A stretch of DNA of 64,000 nt from assembly GCA_910578645.1 (NCBI GenBank), contig CAJTQI010000002.1:62001-126000 (forward strand). Reading direction: 5' to 3'. How positions within the stretch are numbered: the stretch's first letter is position 1; each line of letters opens with the position of its first letter. Shown here one piece after another: positions 8,499 to 18,190 of the stretch. Under the pieces are notes generated by a model that saw only the letters and a program-made list of their open reading frames with translations, searched no databases and was not told the DNA's origin. A program made the translations under genes and the position numbers. The stretch comes from an uncultured Lachnospiraceae bacterium. Lineage in GTDB: Bacteria; Bacillota; Clostridia; Lachnospirales; Lachnospiraceae.

Positions 8499-10373
8499 AT
8501 GCAAATGGGTCCGGTATACCAGGAATTAATTCAGGCAGTCAAGCTGCTGCCAGGAACTGCTTATGAAAAGAGAGACAGGGACATACAATACCTTATGGAG
8601 TTAAAGACGGAGAATCTGCTGTTTCCATATTATACGGAGGCTGGACTGAACGGCAGGCTGAACTATAAGCTCACAGATGTGCATTGGGGATGGGACAGTC
8701 CTTTAAGCCAGATACGGGGAACTTTTACGGGACATTGGCTCAGCGCCGCCGCCAGAATATACCAGGAAACTTCGCATATGGAATTGAAAGCAAAGGCGGA
8801 TTATATTGTTTCCGAGATTGCAAGGTGCCAGGAAGCGAACGGAGGGGAATGGGCGTTTTCAATTCCCGAGAAGTATCTTTACGGCGTGAAGAAGGGGCAG
8901 CATTTTTGGGCGCCGCAGTATGTCTGCCACAAAACGATGATGGGGCTTTTGGACATGTACCAGTTTGCGGGTAACGAACAGGCGTTGGACATTATAATAA
9001 GATGCGCAGATTGGTTTTTAAGATTTACAGATGATATCAGCCGGGAAACTATGGATATGATGATGGATATTGAAGAAACTGGGGGAATCATGGAACTATG
9101 GGCAGACCTGTATGCTGTTACAAGGGATGAAAGGCATTTGGAGCTGATGAAACGGTATGAACGGCCAAAGCTAACCACGCCTGTTTACCGGGGAGAAGAT
9201 GTACTGACCAACATGCATGCAAACACTACGATTCCAGAAATACATGGATGCGCACGGGCATATGAGGTGACGGGGGAGGAGCGCTACCGCATAATTGTGG
9301 AGAATTATTGGGAGCTTGCAGTGACTAAACGGGGAACATTTGCGACAGGCGGCCAGACAAACGGTGAAATATGGACGCCTATGATGAAGCAATCCGCCCG
9401 TTTAAGTGAACTAAACCAGGAACACTGCACTGTATATAACATGATTCGCCTAGCCGATTATCTGTTCCGGTGGACAGGTGAGGCGGTTTATCTGGATTAT
9501 ATAGAGCAGAATATTGAAAATGGTTTATTTGCGCAGGGCTTCTGGCAGGCAAGAAGCCAGGATACTGTCTGTGACCCGCCGGTTCCGGACACGGGAATTG
9601 TGGCATATTTCCTTCCGTTAGCTGCCGGTTCGCAGAAAAAGTGGGGCTCCAAGACAGAAGATTTCTGGTGCTGCCATTGCACTTTGGTACAGGCTAACGC
9701 CAGATACCGGGAATTTATTTATTACAAAAACGACCGGGAGCTGACAGTTGCGCAGTATATGCCCTCTGTGTTAAACACTGAGTTTCAAGGAACACGGATA
9801 AGGATTCAGCAGACAAACTTTGATTTGAGCGGGGACTGTATTGAAATCAAAGACATCGCGATGGCTTTTGAGGATAGGCCGGGTTACAGTAAAATAAACT
9901 TTGAAGTATGGGCAAAACAACCAGTTACATTCCCCATGAAATTCAGAATCCCCTGGTGGGCAAAGGGAAATGTAGAAATCGCGGTAAATGGTGAACGGGT
10001 GGATTATACGATAGAGGAACAGTTTGCCGTTGTGACAAGGCAGTGGGGCGAGGATGTTATTGTGCTTACGATTCCGAAAGGAATTACCTGTTGGCCGCTT
10101 CCGGATGAAAAGGATACGGTTGCATTCTTGGATGGGCCGGTTTTATTGGCCGGGTTGGTTTCGGAAGAAAGGACTTTATTTGGAGATGTCAGGCATCCTG
10201 AAACATTGATAAAAGCTTGCCATGAGCGTCAGTGGATTCAATGGATGCCTGGCTATAAGACGGTAAACCAACAGAGGGGATTTTATTTAAAGCCGATTAA
10301 AGATATTGGAAAAGAGCGCTATACGGTGTACTTTCCGGTGCAGAAACCAGACGGGCGGCAGCCGGTTTGTTAA
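8499..10373 (+). CDS. GH127/DUF1680-family glycoside hydrolase (beta-L-arabinofuranosidase-like)
   Basis: The 624-residue protein resembles GH127: GHWLSA early in the barrel, the HK motif in FWAPQYVCHKTMMGLLD, then TTIPEIHGCARAYEVTGEE, TGGQTNGEIW (Glu290), EHCTVYN (Glu308, Cys310) and the cysteine cluster FWCCHC (Cys391, Cys392, Cys394). Studied members use a cysteine nucleophile with a zinc-bound Cys/Glu set, which these residues match in type. No signal peptide is visible, so it should act in the cytoplasm on imported oligosaccharide. I start at ATG 8499 (GGAAGGAG just before); an upstream in-frame ATG at 8397 would overlap the aldolase gene by 64 bp. The substrate may differ from L-arabinofuranosides because GH127 is functionally broad. 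Confidence 0.82.
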   Translation: MQMGPVYQELIQAVKLLPGTAYEKRDRDIQYLMELKTENLLFPYYTEAGLNGRLNYKLTDVHWGWDSPLSQIRGTFTGHWLSAAARIYQETSHMELKAKADYIVSEIARCQEANGGEWAFSIPEKYLYGVKKGQHFWAPQYVCHKTMMGLLDMYQFAGNEQALDIIIRCADWFLRFTDDISRETMDMMMDIEETGGIMELWADLYAVTRDERHLELMKRYERPKLTTPVYRGEDVLTNMHANTTIPEIHGCARAYEVTGEERYRIIVENYWELAVTKRGTFATGGQTNGEIWTPMMKQSARLSELNQEHCTVYNMIRLADYLFRWTGEAVYLDYIEQNIENGLFAQGFWQARSQDTVCDPPVPDTGIVAYFLPLAAGSQKKWGSKTEDFWCCHCTLVQANARYREFIYYKNDRELTVAQYMPSVLNTEFQGTRIRIQQTNFDLSGDCIEIKDIAMAFEDRPGYSKINFEVWAKQPVTFPMKFRIPWWAKGNVEIAVNGERVDYTIEEQFAVVTRQWGEDVIVLTIPKGITCWPLPDEKDTVAFLDGPVLLAGLVSEERTLFGDVRHPETLIKACHERQWIQWMPGYKTVNQQRGFYLKPIKDIGKERYTVYFPVQKPDGRQPVC

Positions 10374-10398
10374 TCGGCAGAAAGGATTACGGTGAGGC

Positions 10399-11040
10399 AT
10401 GGAATTAAGTAGCAAAGATATTACGGATTTATTTGTATTTGTGGCCGACAGGATTATAGAAAATGAGCCTTATTTATGTGAATTGGATTCTGTCGTCGGG
10501 GACGGCGACCATGGCATTACAATGACGCGTGGCTGGAAAAACGCCAAGAAGGCTTTGCTTAATTGCGACGGCACGATTGCAGAAAAATTTTCAGCCATGG
10601 GGACGGCGTTGGCGTCTAATATGGGAGGGGCAATCGGCCCGATTTATGGAACGCTGTTTAAGACGTTTGCCAAGGAGAGCGAAGGCAGAGAGGCTTTAAA
10701 TCCGGAGACGGTTGCCGGGATGTTTTGGCAGGGGCTGCAAAAGATAAAATTAGCGGCAGACGTAAAAGAAGGGCAGAAGACACTGGTGGACGCTTTAAGC
10801 CCGGCAGCCGACTCTTTGTCAGAAAGCGCCAAGGACGGACTTGATTTAAGGCAAGCTTTGGAAGCGGCAGCCGAATGTGCTGAAAAAGGGGCGCAGGCCA
10901 CCGTAGATATGGTCGCACGAAAGGGAAGAGCAAAGTTCTTAAAGGAAAAGTCATTAGGACACCGGGATGCGGGAGCTACTTCCATGGCGATTATGGTTAA
11001 GGCTATGAGTGAATTTTTCGTTCAAGGAAATATAGGCTGA
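10399..11040 (+). CDS. dhaL: Dihydroxyacetone-kinase family, DhaL (ADP/ATP-binding) subunit
   Basis: The 213-residue all-helical DhaL domain carries Asp30 and the VGDGDHG motif with Asp35 and Asp37, the three Mg-ADP ligands of the family, and a GHRDAGATS segment near the end. In PTS-dependent systems DhaL carries a permanent ADP recharged by DhaM; no dhaM is present here. That favours direct use of ATP, or recharging by a DhaM encoded elsewhere. The gene lies 29 bp before dhaK, in the order L then K. Confidence 0.9.
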   Translation: MELSSKDITDLFVFVADRIIENEPYLCELDSVVGDGDHGITMTRGWKNAKKALLNCDGTIAEKFSAMGTALASNMGGAIGPIYGTLFKTFAKESEGREALNPETVAGMFWQGLQKIKLAADVKEGQKTLVDALSPAADSLSESAKDGLDLRQALEAAAECAEKGAQATVDMVARKGRAKFLKEKSLGHRDAGATSMAIMVKAMSEFFVQGNIG

Positions 11041-11069
11041 TATGAAAAAGGAAAGGCGGGGTTATAATC

Positions 11070-12071
11070 ATGAAAAAATTAATCAATTGTCCTGATGATT
11101 TGGTCAACGAAGCTTTGCAAGGTTACGCGATGGCAAATAAAAATATTATTGAATTAGTTCCAAACACCCATATGGTTGTCCGGAAACAAAAGAAAGAAAA
11201 GGGCAAAGTGAAATTTGTCCTGGGAAACGGCGCAGGCCATGAACCGGCAGTCATAGGATGGGTTGGCCCCGGGATGTTAGATATGAACATTGTAGGAGAT
11301 GTATTCACGGCTCCTTCCAACGACAAAATCTTAGAGGCGTTGGAGTACATTGATGACGGAAGCCCGATTTTACTTGCAGTGCAAAATCATGCAGGGGATG
11401 TACTGAATGCAAATCTGGCATATGCGGAGGCAGTGGAGAAAGGCATAGATGTGCATAAGGTTTTGTTTTATGACGACATTGCATCTGCCCCGAAGGGGAT
11501 GGAAGAAGAGCGGAGAGGCATGGGAGGAATGCTTTTTTACACAAAGATTGTGGGGGCTTTCCTGGAGAATGGAGGAAGCATAGAAGATGCCGTCTCTTTG
11601 TTTGAAAAGGTCAGGGATGCGACGCGGACATACAGCGTGGCTTTCACAAAATGCACTCACCCGCTTACGGGGCTGGATATGGTTTCTTTGCCGGAGACAG
11701 AAATTGAACTTGGCATGGGCGTTCATGGAGAAGGCGGCGGAGCAAGCAGAATCCCTATGCAGACGTCAAAGGACTTAGCACGTCTTGTATGTGATATTTT
11801 GGTTGAGGATTTTCCTTATGAACCGGAAGAAGAGGCTTTGTTATTTATTAACGGGCTGGGTTCCACTACGATGATGGAATTATCTTTGTTCTATAAAGAT
11901 GTAACAGAGTATCTGGAATCAAGAAATATCCATGTCTATGATGGTTTTTGTGGAAGCTGCCTGACTACTCAGGAATTAGGCGGCGTATCGGTATCATTAT
12001 GTAAGGCGGATGCCGCGTTAAAGAAATTATGGGATGCGCCGTGTCAATGTGGAATCCAGTGTAAGCCGTAA
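11070..12071 (+). CDS. dhaK: Dihydroxyacetone-kinase family, DhaK (substrate-binding) subunit, divergent
   Basis: This 333-residue DhaK-type subunit keeps His219 in GVHGEGG, the residue that covalently binds the carbonyl substrate, and His57 in GAGHEP. The usual GGGSGHEP is altered to GNGAGHEP and the following segment (GWVGPGMLD) also departs from classical DhaK. DAK-family kinases that act on four-carbon ketoses or sugar acids are known, so the substrate need not be dihydroxyacetone. It ends the operon and is followed by a bidirectional terminator. Confidence 0.85.
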   Translation: MKKLINCPDDLVNEALQGYAMANKNIIELVPNTHMVVRKQKKEKGKVKFVLGNGAGHEPAVIGWVGPGMLDMNIVGDVFTAPSNDKILEALEYIDDGSPILLAVQNHAGDVLNANLAYAEAVEKGIDVHKVLFYDDIASAPKGMEEERRGMGGMLFYTKIVGAFLENGGSIEDAVSLFEKVRDATRTYSVAFTKCTHPLTGLDMVSLPETEIELGMGVHGEGGGASRIPMQTSKDLARLVCDILVEDFPYEPEEEALLFINGLGSTTMMELSLFYKDVTEYLESRNIHVYDGFCGSCLTTQELGGVSVSLCKADAALKKLWDAPCQCGIQCKP

Positions 12072-12072
12072 A

Positions 12073-12106
12073 AAACTCCTGCTGCTTAGGCAGCAGGGTT
12101 TTTTTA
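12073..12106. terminator. Bidirectional terminator between dhaK and the M15 peptidase gene
   Basis: CCTGCTGC (12078-12085) and GCAGCAGG (12090-12097) form a perfect 8-bp stem with a TTAG loop. An A-run precedes it and a T-run follows it, so it can serve both converging genes. Confidence 0.9.
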
Positions 12107-12126
12107 CGGATGATTTTATCTGTTTT

Positions 12127-13212
12127 TTAGAAGACGATTTGGAAATGTTGGTAATCTTTGCAGGAGTTCCAGTGTCCTCCCCAAGTGAAACCATGCTCTG
12201 TGAACAATTTGTAGCATAAGTCATTTTCATCGATTTTATAAGGAAAATCTACGGAACGGTCGGCATAAATTTCGCTTCCTTTGGGAGAGATATATGTCTC
12301 GCCGCTCCCGTCTTTATTGAACACGACATAGGGATTGTAGAACGGGTTGATGTCAATGGCACAGCCAAGGGCATGTTTGGACAGGCTTGTCGTGCCGTCT
12401 ACAACTCTGTAATTAAAGCAGGATGTATTGTTGTCCGACATGGACGCTGTGTCGTCGCCGCTGTACTCATCTATGAGCCGTATCCGCTCAATCTGGTATT
12501 GATTCTGATACAATTCGTAGAAAATTTCTACCATATCCTGTGCAATCTCTTTGTGGCAGATAAGTTCTCCTGTCTGTTTGTCGCCGTTAAAGTCGATATA
12601 GAGAAGCCCTACGTAATTTAAATCCTCATAAGGAACTGTACAGCCGGTTTCGGGATAGGAGATACCGGTGATTTTTTCCTTGATACTTTCACTCAAAGGT
12701 TCATAGTAAAAACCGGGTTGATAAGTCGTACGCTCCGCATTTGCTTCCATAAGATTGTCCTCCTGGACAGTGCTCTCTTGCATATTATATGCGGATGACT
12801 TGTCTGTTGCAATCGGTTCCATGTCCGTATCAGGCTCGCTATTTGAGGCTGCATGGTTTTCATTGTTGTAGTCTGTGGCAGGTGCATCGTCTGAAGAAGT
12901 TTGCGCATCGGTATTTGACTTTTCTGTTGTTTCATTGTGCCCGACGGTGGTGTTTTGGGAGCCGGAAATACTTTCCGCTTTGCCTGATGTATCCGGTTCA
13001 TCGGTATTGGGGGATGTTTGCATATTGTTTTCATAAGGAGACTTCGGGTTGTTACGTGCATATTCTTCTAAGGTTTCCGAGTCTGTCAGGTAATGTGCCA
13101 GAAAAGAACAGACAAGAATCAGGAAGAGTATAAAAAAGAGCGGCTTAGCGGCAACACGCAATATATTTTTTAAGGTATGGGTTGTATTGTTTGAAGGTAT
13201 ATTTTGTGACAT
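12127..13212 (-). CDS. M15-family D,D-carboxypeptidase-like protein, membrane anchored
   Basis: The 361-residue protein has a single N-terminal membrane segment (about residues 24-44), a long Ser/Thr/Asn/Asp-rich linker (about 50-165) and a C-terminal M15 peptidase domain. Zinc ligands are visible in SKHALGCAIDIN (His280, Asp287) and DYQHF (His356). Family members trim D-Ala or other peptide bonds in peptidoglycan. The linker would carry the catalytic domain out through the wall. It is convergent with the sugar operon and divergent from the ECF genes. Confidence 0.87.
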   Translation of the reverse strand: MSQNIPSNNTTHTLKNILRVAAKPLFFILFLILVCSFLAHYLTDSETLEEYARNNPKSPYENNMQTSPNTDEPDTSGKAESISGSQNTTVGHNETTEKSNTDAQTSSDDAPATDYNNENHAASNSEPDTDMEPIATDKSSAYNMQESTVQEDNLMEANAERTTYQPGFYYEPLSESIKEKITGISYPETGCTVPYEDLNYVGLLYIDFNGDKQTGELICHKEIAQDMVEIFYELYQNQYQIERIRLIDEYSGDDTASMSDNNTSCFNYRVVDGTTSLSKHALGCAIDINPFYNPYVVFNKDGSGETYISPKGSEIYADRSVDFPYKIDENDLCYKLFTEHGFTWGGHWNSCKDYQHFQIVF

Positions 13213-13275
13213 TTATGTTCTTTCCTCTCTGTGCATTGTGTAGGCTGGCGGCATAAGGACGCCCTCAGTTTAAAC

Positions 13276-13284
13276 AGTATACCA
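13276..13284 (-). promoter_or_regulatory. Extended -10 promoter for the M15 peptidase gene
   Basis: On the minus strand TGGTATACT forms an extended -10 about 65 bp before the start codon. No clear -35 is present. Confidence 0.4.
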
Positions 13285-13430
13285 TAAAACGCAGAGATTG
13301 ACTTGTGTTTTATAATATTATTTAGTACAATAAGCGGGGAAAAGATTACCGTCATAGGTTGGCAAATGTGGTAGAATACATGACAGGGTGCGGGCTGTGG
13401 CGGCCAAGATATAGGAGATTTGTATTATAG

Positions 13431-14303
13431 ATGGGAATTATAAAGACTGAAAAGTTGGTATTTGAATATATCAGGCGCGATGAGGAAGGCAACGTAGAAG
13501 GAATCACCCGTGCGGTGGATGAAGTGGAGCTGGATGTAAAGCAGGGTGACTTCGTGGCCATACTTGGGCATAACGGTTCGGGAAAGTCTACTCTTGCCAA
13601 GCATATCAATGCGATTCTCTACCCTACGGAAGGAACTGTTTGGGTAGACGGGATGGACACGCAGGACGAGAAAGACTTGTGGAATATCAGGCAGGAAGCA
13701 GGCATGGTGTTCCAGAACCCTGACAATCAGATTATCGGACAGGTAGTCGAGGAGGATGTGGGGTTTGGCCCAGAAAATATGGGCGTGCCGACGGAAGAGA
13801 TTTGGGAGCGTGTGAAGGAAAGCCTGAAAGCAGTCGGTATGTATGAGTACCGTAAGTTTTCACCGAATAAGCTCTCCGGCGGGCAGAAACAGCGCGTGTC
13901 TATCGCAGGGGTGATTGCGATGCATCCAAAGTGCATTATCCTGGATGAGCCGACGGCGATGCTTGACCCCAATGGACGCAAAGAAGTGGTGCGCGCAGTG
14001 CGGGCGCTTAATGATGTGGAGGGCATCACTGTGGTGCTGATTACACATTATATGGAAGAAATTATTCATGCGGATAAGGTTTTTGTTATGGATAAGGGGA
14101 AAATTGCCATGCAGGGGTCGCCTAGGGAAATCTTTTCCCAGGTGGAGAAGCTCAAAGAATTGCGGTTGGATGTGCCCCAGGTGACTCTGCTTGCCTATGA
14201 GCTGCGGAAAAATGGCCTTGATTTGCCGGACGGCATTCTGACAGTGGATGAGCTTACGAAGGCGCTTACGGGGATTTATGGAGCGGCCGGTTCTATCGTG
14301 TAG
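13431..14303 (+). CDS. ecfA1: Energy-coupling factor transporter ATPase EcfA1
   Basis: The 290-residue ABC ATPase has Walker [11 protein letters not shown]-loop VFQNPDNQ, signature LSGGQKQR, Walker [10 protein letters not shown] and an H-loop in [19 protein letters not shown] and the C-terminal extension are typical of EcfA1. With EcfA2 and EcfT it energises vitamin or metal import by exchangeable S-components, none of which is in this window. The position before ecfA2-ecfT-truA-rplM-rpsI is the conserved Firmicutes order. A weak TTGTGT/TACAAT promoter (13303-13331) lies upstream. Confidence 0.95.
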   Translation: MGIIKTEKLVFEYIRRDEEGNVEGITRAVDEVELDVKQGDFVAILGHNGSGKSTLAKHINAILYPTEGTVWVDGMDTQDEKDLWNIRQEAGMVFQNPDNQIIGQVVEEDVGFGPENMGVPTEEIWERVKESLKAVGMYEYRKFSPNKLSGGQKQRVSIAGVIAMHPKCIILDEPTAMLDPNGRKEVVRAVRALNDVEGITVVLITHYMEEIIHADKVFVMDKGKIAMQGSPREIFSQVEKLKELRLDVPQVTLLAYELRKNGLDLPDGILTVDELTKALTGIYGAAGSIV

Positions 14304-14434
14304 CGTCAATAGATGTGGAATATGCTATCCGGGCAAGGCTGTGGCAATGCAACGTAGAAATGAGAGTGAAAGCTGAAAGAATTGCATACTTTTAACTGTA
14401 AAGTTGCATGTTGAGAAGGGAGCATGGTTATAAA

Positions 14435-15283
14435 ATGCCAATTATATTAAATCATGTAGATTATGTATATGGCGGCGATACATCACTGGCAGTACATGCC
14501 TTGAAAGATGTAAACCTGGTGATTCCTGACGGACAGTTTATCGGTCTGATTGGGCATACAGGTTCGGGTAAATCGACGTTGGTGCAGCACCTGAACGGTT
14601 TGATAAAGCCTACCGGCGGCAGCATTTATTTTAACGGTGAAGACATTCATGGGGATGATTATAATAAGAAGAAACTGCGCAGCAAAGTAGGCCTTGTATT
14701 CCAATATCCGGAGCATCAACTTTTTGAAATGGATGTATTCACAGATGTTTGTTTCGGGCCGAAGAATCTGGGACTGTCCAGACAGGAAACGGAACTGCGG
14801 GCTTATGCAGCGCTGAAGCAGGTGGGATTGGAGGACGAATATTTTTATCAGTCGCCTTTTGACTTGTCTGGCGGACAGAAGAGAAGAGTTGCAATCGCAG
14901 GGGTTCTTGCCATGAAACCGGATGTGTTGGTGTTAGATGAGCCTACGGCGGGGTTGGACCCTAAGGGCAGGGATGAAATACTGGACCAGATTGCTAAGTT
15001 GAAAGAGGAGACGGGAATTACCGTGATTCTTGTTTCCCATAGCATGGAAGATGTGGCGAAATATGTGGAGCGTATTATTGTTATGAATAAAGGCAGTGTA
15101 ATGTATGATGATACGCCGAAGGAAGTTTTTAAACATTACCGTGAATTGGAAGAGGTTGGGCTCGCAGCACCGCAGGTAACTTATATCATGCAGTCGCTGC
15201 GTGGGAATGGTATGCCTGTTCGGACGGATGTTACCACAATTATGGAAGCAAAAGAGGCAATTCTTGGTATACTTGGGAAGTAA
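14435..15283 (+). CDS. ecfA2: Energy-coupling factor transporter ATPase EcfA2
   Basis: The 282-residue ABC ATPase has GHTGSGKST, VFQYPEHQLFE (the EcfA2-type Q-loop), LSGGQKRR and VLVLDEPTAGLDP. I start at ATG 14435 (MPIILNHVDYVYGG) with AAGGGAG at 14416-14422; an in-frame ATG at 14408 lies before that site. It forms the heterodimeric ATPase with EcfA1. About 130 bp separate it from ecfA1. Confidence 0.94.
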   Translation: MPIILNHVDYVYGGDTSLAVHALKDVNLVIPDGQFIGLIGHTGSGKSTLVQHLNGLIKPTGGSIYFNGEDIHGDDYNKKKLRSKVGLVFQYPEHQLFEMDVFTDVCFGPKNLGLSRQETELRAYAALKQVGLEDEYFYQSPFDLSGGQKRRVAIAGVLAMKPDVLVLDEPTAGLDPKGRDEILDQIAKLKEETGITVILVSHSMEDVAKYVERIIVMNKGSVMYDDTPKEVFKHYRELEEVGLAAPQVTYIMQSLRGNGMPVRTDVTTIMEAKEAILGILGK

Positions 15284-15341
15284 AGTCTCCAGAAAGTGTC
15301 CTGGAGGATGGAAAGATGCAGGATTTTGAAAGGGATAGATT

Positions 15342-16142
15342 ATGATACGAGATATTACACTGGGCCAGTATTATCAGGCGGATTCCGTCATACACAAATT
15401 GGACCCGAGAGTGAAGCTGACTGCGACCATCTGCTTTATCGTGTCGCTCTTTGTTGTCAAAAGCTGGATAGGCTATATTGTGGCCGCTGTTTTTCTTGCG
15501 ACCATGATTAAACTGTCCAGAGTACCTTTTAGATATATGGTAAAAGGAATGAAAGCCATAGTTTTTATTCTGCTTATCACGGTAGTGTTTAACTTGTTTC
15601 TGACGCCGGGTGAAGTGTTGGTGTCAATATGGAAGCTTAAGATTACGAAAGAGGGACTGCATATTGCTGTTATGATGGCGGTACGTCTGTCATTTCTTAT
15701 CGTTGGCTCATCGGTTATGACCTTGACAACTACGCCCAACAGTCTGACAGACGGCATGGAGAAGCTTATGAAGCCGCTTAAAGTGTTTAAAGTTCCGGTA
15801 CATGAGGTGGCAATGATGATGTCAATAGCCCTCCGCTTCATTCCGATTCTTCTTGAGGAGACCGATAAGATAATGAAGGCGCAGATTGCCCGTGGAGCGG
15901 ACTTCGAGAGTGGGAACCTGATTAAGAAGGCCAAGGCTATGGTGCCTCTTCTCGTGCCGTTGTTTATCTCTGCGTTCCGCCGGGCCAACGACCTGGCTAT
16001 GGCGATGGAGGCAAGATGCTACCGGGGCGGGGAACACAGGACGAAGATGAAGCCGTTAAAATATGCGGGGCGCGACAGGATTGCCTACGGAGTGCTTGCG
16101 GCATATTTTGCGGTGTGTGTCTGTATTCGGATTTATTTGTAG
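15342..16142 (+). CDS. ecfT: Energy-coupling factor transporter transmembrane protein EcfT
   Basis: The 266-residue integral membrane protein has about five to six helices and the two short coupling-helix motifs that touch the ATPases: ARGADFES and a second AxRC-type motif in AMEARCYRGG. It scaffolds the EcfA1/A2 dimer and the S-component. A small hairpin, CTCCAG/CTGGAG (15287-15306), lies in the 58-bp gap after ecfA2. Confidence 0.94.
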   Translation: MIRDITLGQYYQADSVIHKLDPRVKLTATICFIVSLFVVKSWIGYIVAAVFLATMIKLSRVPFRYMVKGMKAIVFILLITVVFNLFLTPGEVLVSIWKLKITKEGLHIAVMMAVRLSFLIVGSSVMTLTTTPNSLTDGMEKLMKPLKVFKVPVHEVAMMMSIALRFIPILLEETDKIMKAQIARGADFESGNLIKKAKAMVPLLVPLFISAFRRANDLAMAMEARCYRGGEHRTKMKPLKYAGRDRIAYGVLAAYFAVCVCIRIYL

Positions 16143-16280
16143 GATTAGAATGTAAATGGTCATACAATTTGTGCAGGAGCGTCACAAATTTGTTTGATGG
16201 CAGATGCAAATTTATGATTTGCGATTTCGTACCGGCAAGGTGCGGCTCTATCGAGTAAACGTTCCGGAACGGAGATGGAT

Positions 16281-17030
16281 ATGAAGCGGGTTATGCTGAC
16301 AGTTGCCTATGATGGGACATCCTATCATGGATGGCAGATACAGCCGAATGGGGAGACCGTGGAAGGGGTACTGAACAGATGTCTGTCGGCGCTTCTGGGG
16401 GAGAAGATAGAAGTGACTGGCGCGAGCAGGACGGACGCAGGCGTCCATGCCATGGGGAATGTGGCTGTTTTTGACACTGAAAGCCCGATTCCGGCGGACA
16501 AGATATCATATGCCTTAAACCGCAGCCTGCCGGAAGATATCAGGATTCAGAAATCCCAGGAGGTGGACAGGGATTTCCATCCCCGTCATTGTCCCAGCCA
16601 TAAGACCTATGAATACCGGATTTACTGTGCTCCTTTTCCAATGCCGATAAAGAGGTTTTATTCTTATTTCACTTATGTACCGTTGGATGTGTGCTTGATG
16701 TCCCAGGGGGCGCAGTATCTGACAGGAACACATGATTTTAAGAGTTTCTGCAGTGTGCAGACCCAGGCGGAAACTACGGTGAGACAGATTGATTCCATAG
16801 AAATATTGGAAAGCAGGACGGGCGGAGACATTGTCATCCGTGTGACGGGACGTGGTTTTCTTTATAATATGGTGCGTATCATAGCGGGTACACTGATGGA
16901 GGTGGGGAGGGGGCATATTCCCCCCGAAGAGGTGGAAACAATCCTGGCAGCCAAAGACCGTCAGGCCGCCGGGCCTACCGCGCCTGCCTGTGGGCTTACG
17001 CTCATTAAAATTGAGTATATTATTGAGTAA
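16281..17030 (+). CDS. truA: tRNA pseudouridine(38-40) synthase TruA
   Basis: The product is 249 residues. The catalytic aspartate is Asp52 in ASRTDAGVHA. MLTVAYDGTSYHGWQ near the N-terminus and GRGFLYNMVRIIAGTLMEVG near the C-terminus are TruA hallmarks. It modifies positions 38-40 of the anticodon stem. I choose ATG 16281 because GGAG at 16271-16274 abuts the alternative ATG 16275. It is in the conserved ecfT-truA-rplM order. Confidence 0.95.
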   Translation: MKRVMLTVAYDGTSYHGWQIQPNGETVEGVLNRCLSALLGEKIEVTGASRTDAGVHAMGNVAVFDTESPIPADKISYALNRSLPEDIRIQKSQEVDRDFHPRHCPSHKTYEYRIYCAPFPMPIKRFYSYFTYVPLDVCLMSQGAQYLTGTHDFKSFCSVQTQAETTVRQIDSIEILESRTGGDIVIRVTGRGFLYNMVRIIAGTLMEVGRGHIPPEEVETILAAKDRQAAGPTAPACGLTLIKIEYIIE

Positions 17031-17066
17031 AAGGTCTCTGTATTTGCTTTTTTCAGGTAAAAGATG

Positions 17067-17095
17067 TTGACACGCGTGGGAGCGTATAATATAAT
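17067..17095 (+). promoter_or_regulatory. Consensus sigma-A promoter of rplM-rpsI
   Basis: TTGACA (17067-17072), a 17-bp spacer and TATAAT (17090-17095) form a full-consensus promoter. Transcription should start near 17102, leaving a leader of about 190 nt. Confidence 0.88.
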
Positions 17096-17101
17096 AAATA
17101 A

Positions 17102-17290
17102 CTGTGGCAGTGCTTAAAAATGCTGAGCCAAAGCCCCGGCGATGCATTTTGAATATAAGATTTTGCAGTGTATGCAACAATATGAAATACGTTGTTACGA
17201 AAGTTAATGAGTGTGGCCGGACATCCGCACGAAGAACCGGAAGGACAACACAGACAGTCGAAAGACAATTGTTAGTATGGAGGTAATATA
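17102..17290 (+). ncRNA. Long 5' leader of rplM-rpsI, possible L13-leader autoregulatory RNA
   Basis: The untranslated leader from the predicted start to rplM is about 190 nt and contains several pairing segments, for example around the GGCCGG...CCGCAC region at 17215-17232. Firmicutes L13/S9 mRNAs are known to carry an autoregulatory L13 leader. Location and length fit, but I cannot confirm the covariance fold by eye. Confidence 0.4.
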
Positions 17291-17719
17291 ATGAAGACTT
17301 TTATGGCAAGCCCGGCTACAATCGAGAGAAAATGGTATGTAGTTGACGCGACAGATATGACACTTGGCCGTTTGGCATCTGAGGTTGCTAAGGTGCTTCG
17401 AGGCAAGAATAAACCAATCTTCACACCGCACATGGATACGGGCGATTATGTGATTATCGTCAATGCCGAGAAGGTGAAAGTGACAGGCAAGAAATTAGAG
17501 CAGAAGATTTATTATCATCATTCAAATTATGTAGGCGGCATGAAAGAGACTACCTTAAAAGAAATGATGAAGAAACATCCTGAGAGAGTTATAGAGCACG
17601 CAGTAAAAGGCATGCTTCCAAAAGGACCTTTGGGAAGACAAATGTACACGAAGCTTCATGTATATGTAGGGCCTGAGCATAAGCAGGCAGCACAGAAGCC
17701 GGAAGTATTAACATTTTAA
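17291..17719 (+). CDS. rplM: 50S ribosomal protein L13
   Basis: The 142-residue product has [20 protein letters not shown] near the start and [19 protein letters not shown] near the end, both diagnostic of L13. A GGAGG ribosome binding site precedes ATG 17291. It is co-transcribed with rpsI, 29 bp downstream. It assembles early into the large subunit. Confidence 0.98.
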   Translation: MKTFMASPATIERKWYVVDATDMTLGRLASEVAKVLRGKNKPIFTPHMDTGDYVIIVNAEKVKVTGKKLEQKIYYHHSNYVGGMKETTLKEMMKKHPERVIEHAVKGMLPKGPLGRQMYTKLHVYVGPEHKQAAQKPEVLTF

Positions 17720-17748
17720 TTCACAGGGACTGAAAGGAGAAAACAATA

Positions 17749-18156
17749 ATGGCTAAGTCAGCTAAATCAGAAGCAAAATATTATGGTACTGGCAGAAGAA
17801 AGAAATCCATTGCCAGAGTATATTTAGTACCGGGTAAAGGTCAGATTACGGTTAATAAGAAAGATATTGACGATTATTTTGGTGTAGAGACACTGAAAGT
17901 GATTGTTCGTCAGCCCCTGGCAGCGACAGACACTTTAGATAAATTCGATGCGATAATCACTGTAAAAGGCGGCGGATATACAGGCCAGGCAGGCGCAATC
18001 AGGCATGGTATTGCCAGAGCTTTGCTCCAGGCAGATGTTGAGTATAGACCGACTTTGAAGAAGGCAGGATATTTGACAAGAGACCCTCGTATGAAAGAGA
18101 GGAAGAAGTACGGCCTCAAGGCAGCGAGACGTGCACCGCAGTTTTCCAAGAGATAA
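17749..18156 (+). CDS. rpsI: 30S ribosomal protein S9
   Basis: The 135-residue product has [16 protein letters not shown] at the start and the basic C-terminal tail [12 protein letters not shown], which reaches the P-site tRNA. It is the second and last gene of the L13-S9 operon and ends before a strong terminator. Confidence 0.98.
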   Translation: MAKSAKSEAKYYGTGRRKKSIARVYLVPGKGQITVNKKDIDDYFGVETLKVIVRQPLAATDTLDKFDAIITVKGGGYTGQAGAIRHGIARALLQADVEYRPTLKKAGYLTRDPRMKERKKYGLKAARRAPQFSKR

Positions 18157-18190
18157 TTACAAGCGAAATACAAAATTTCAAGTATATGGG

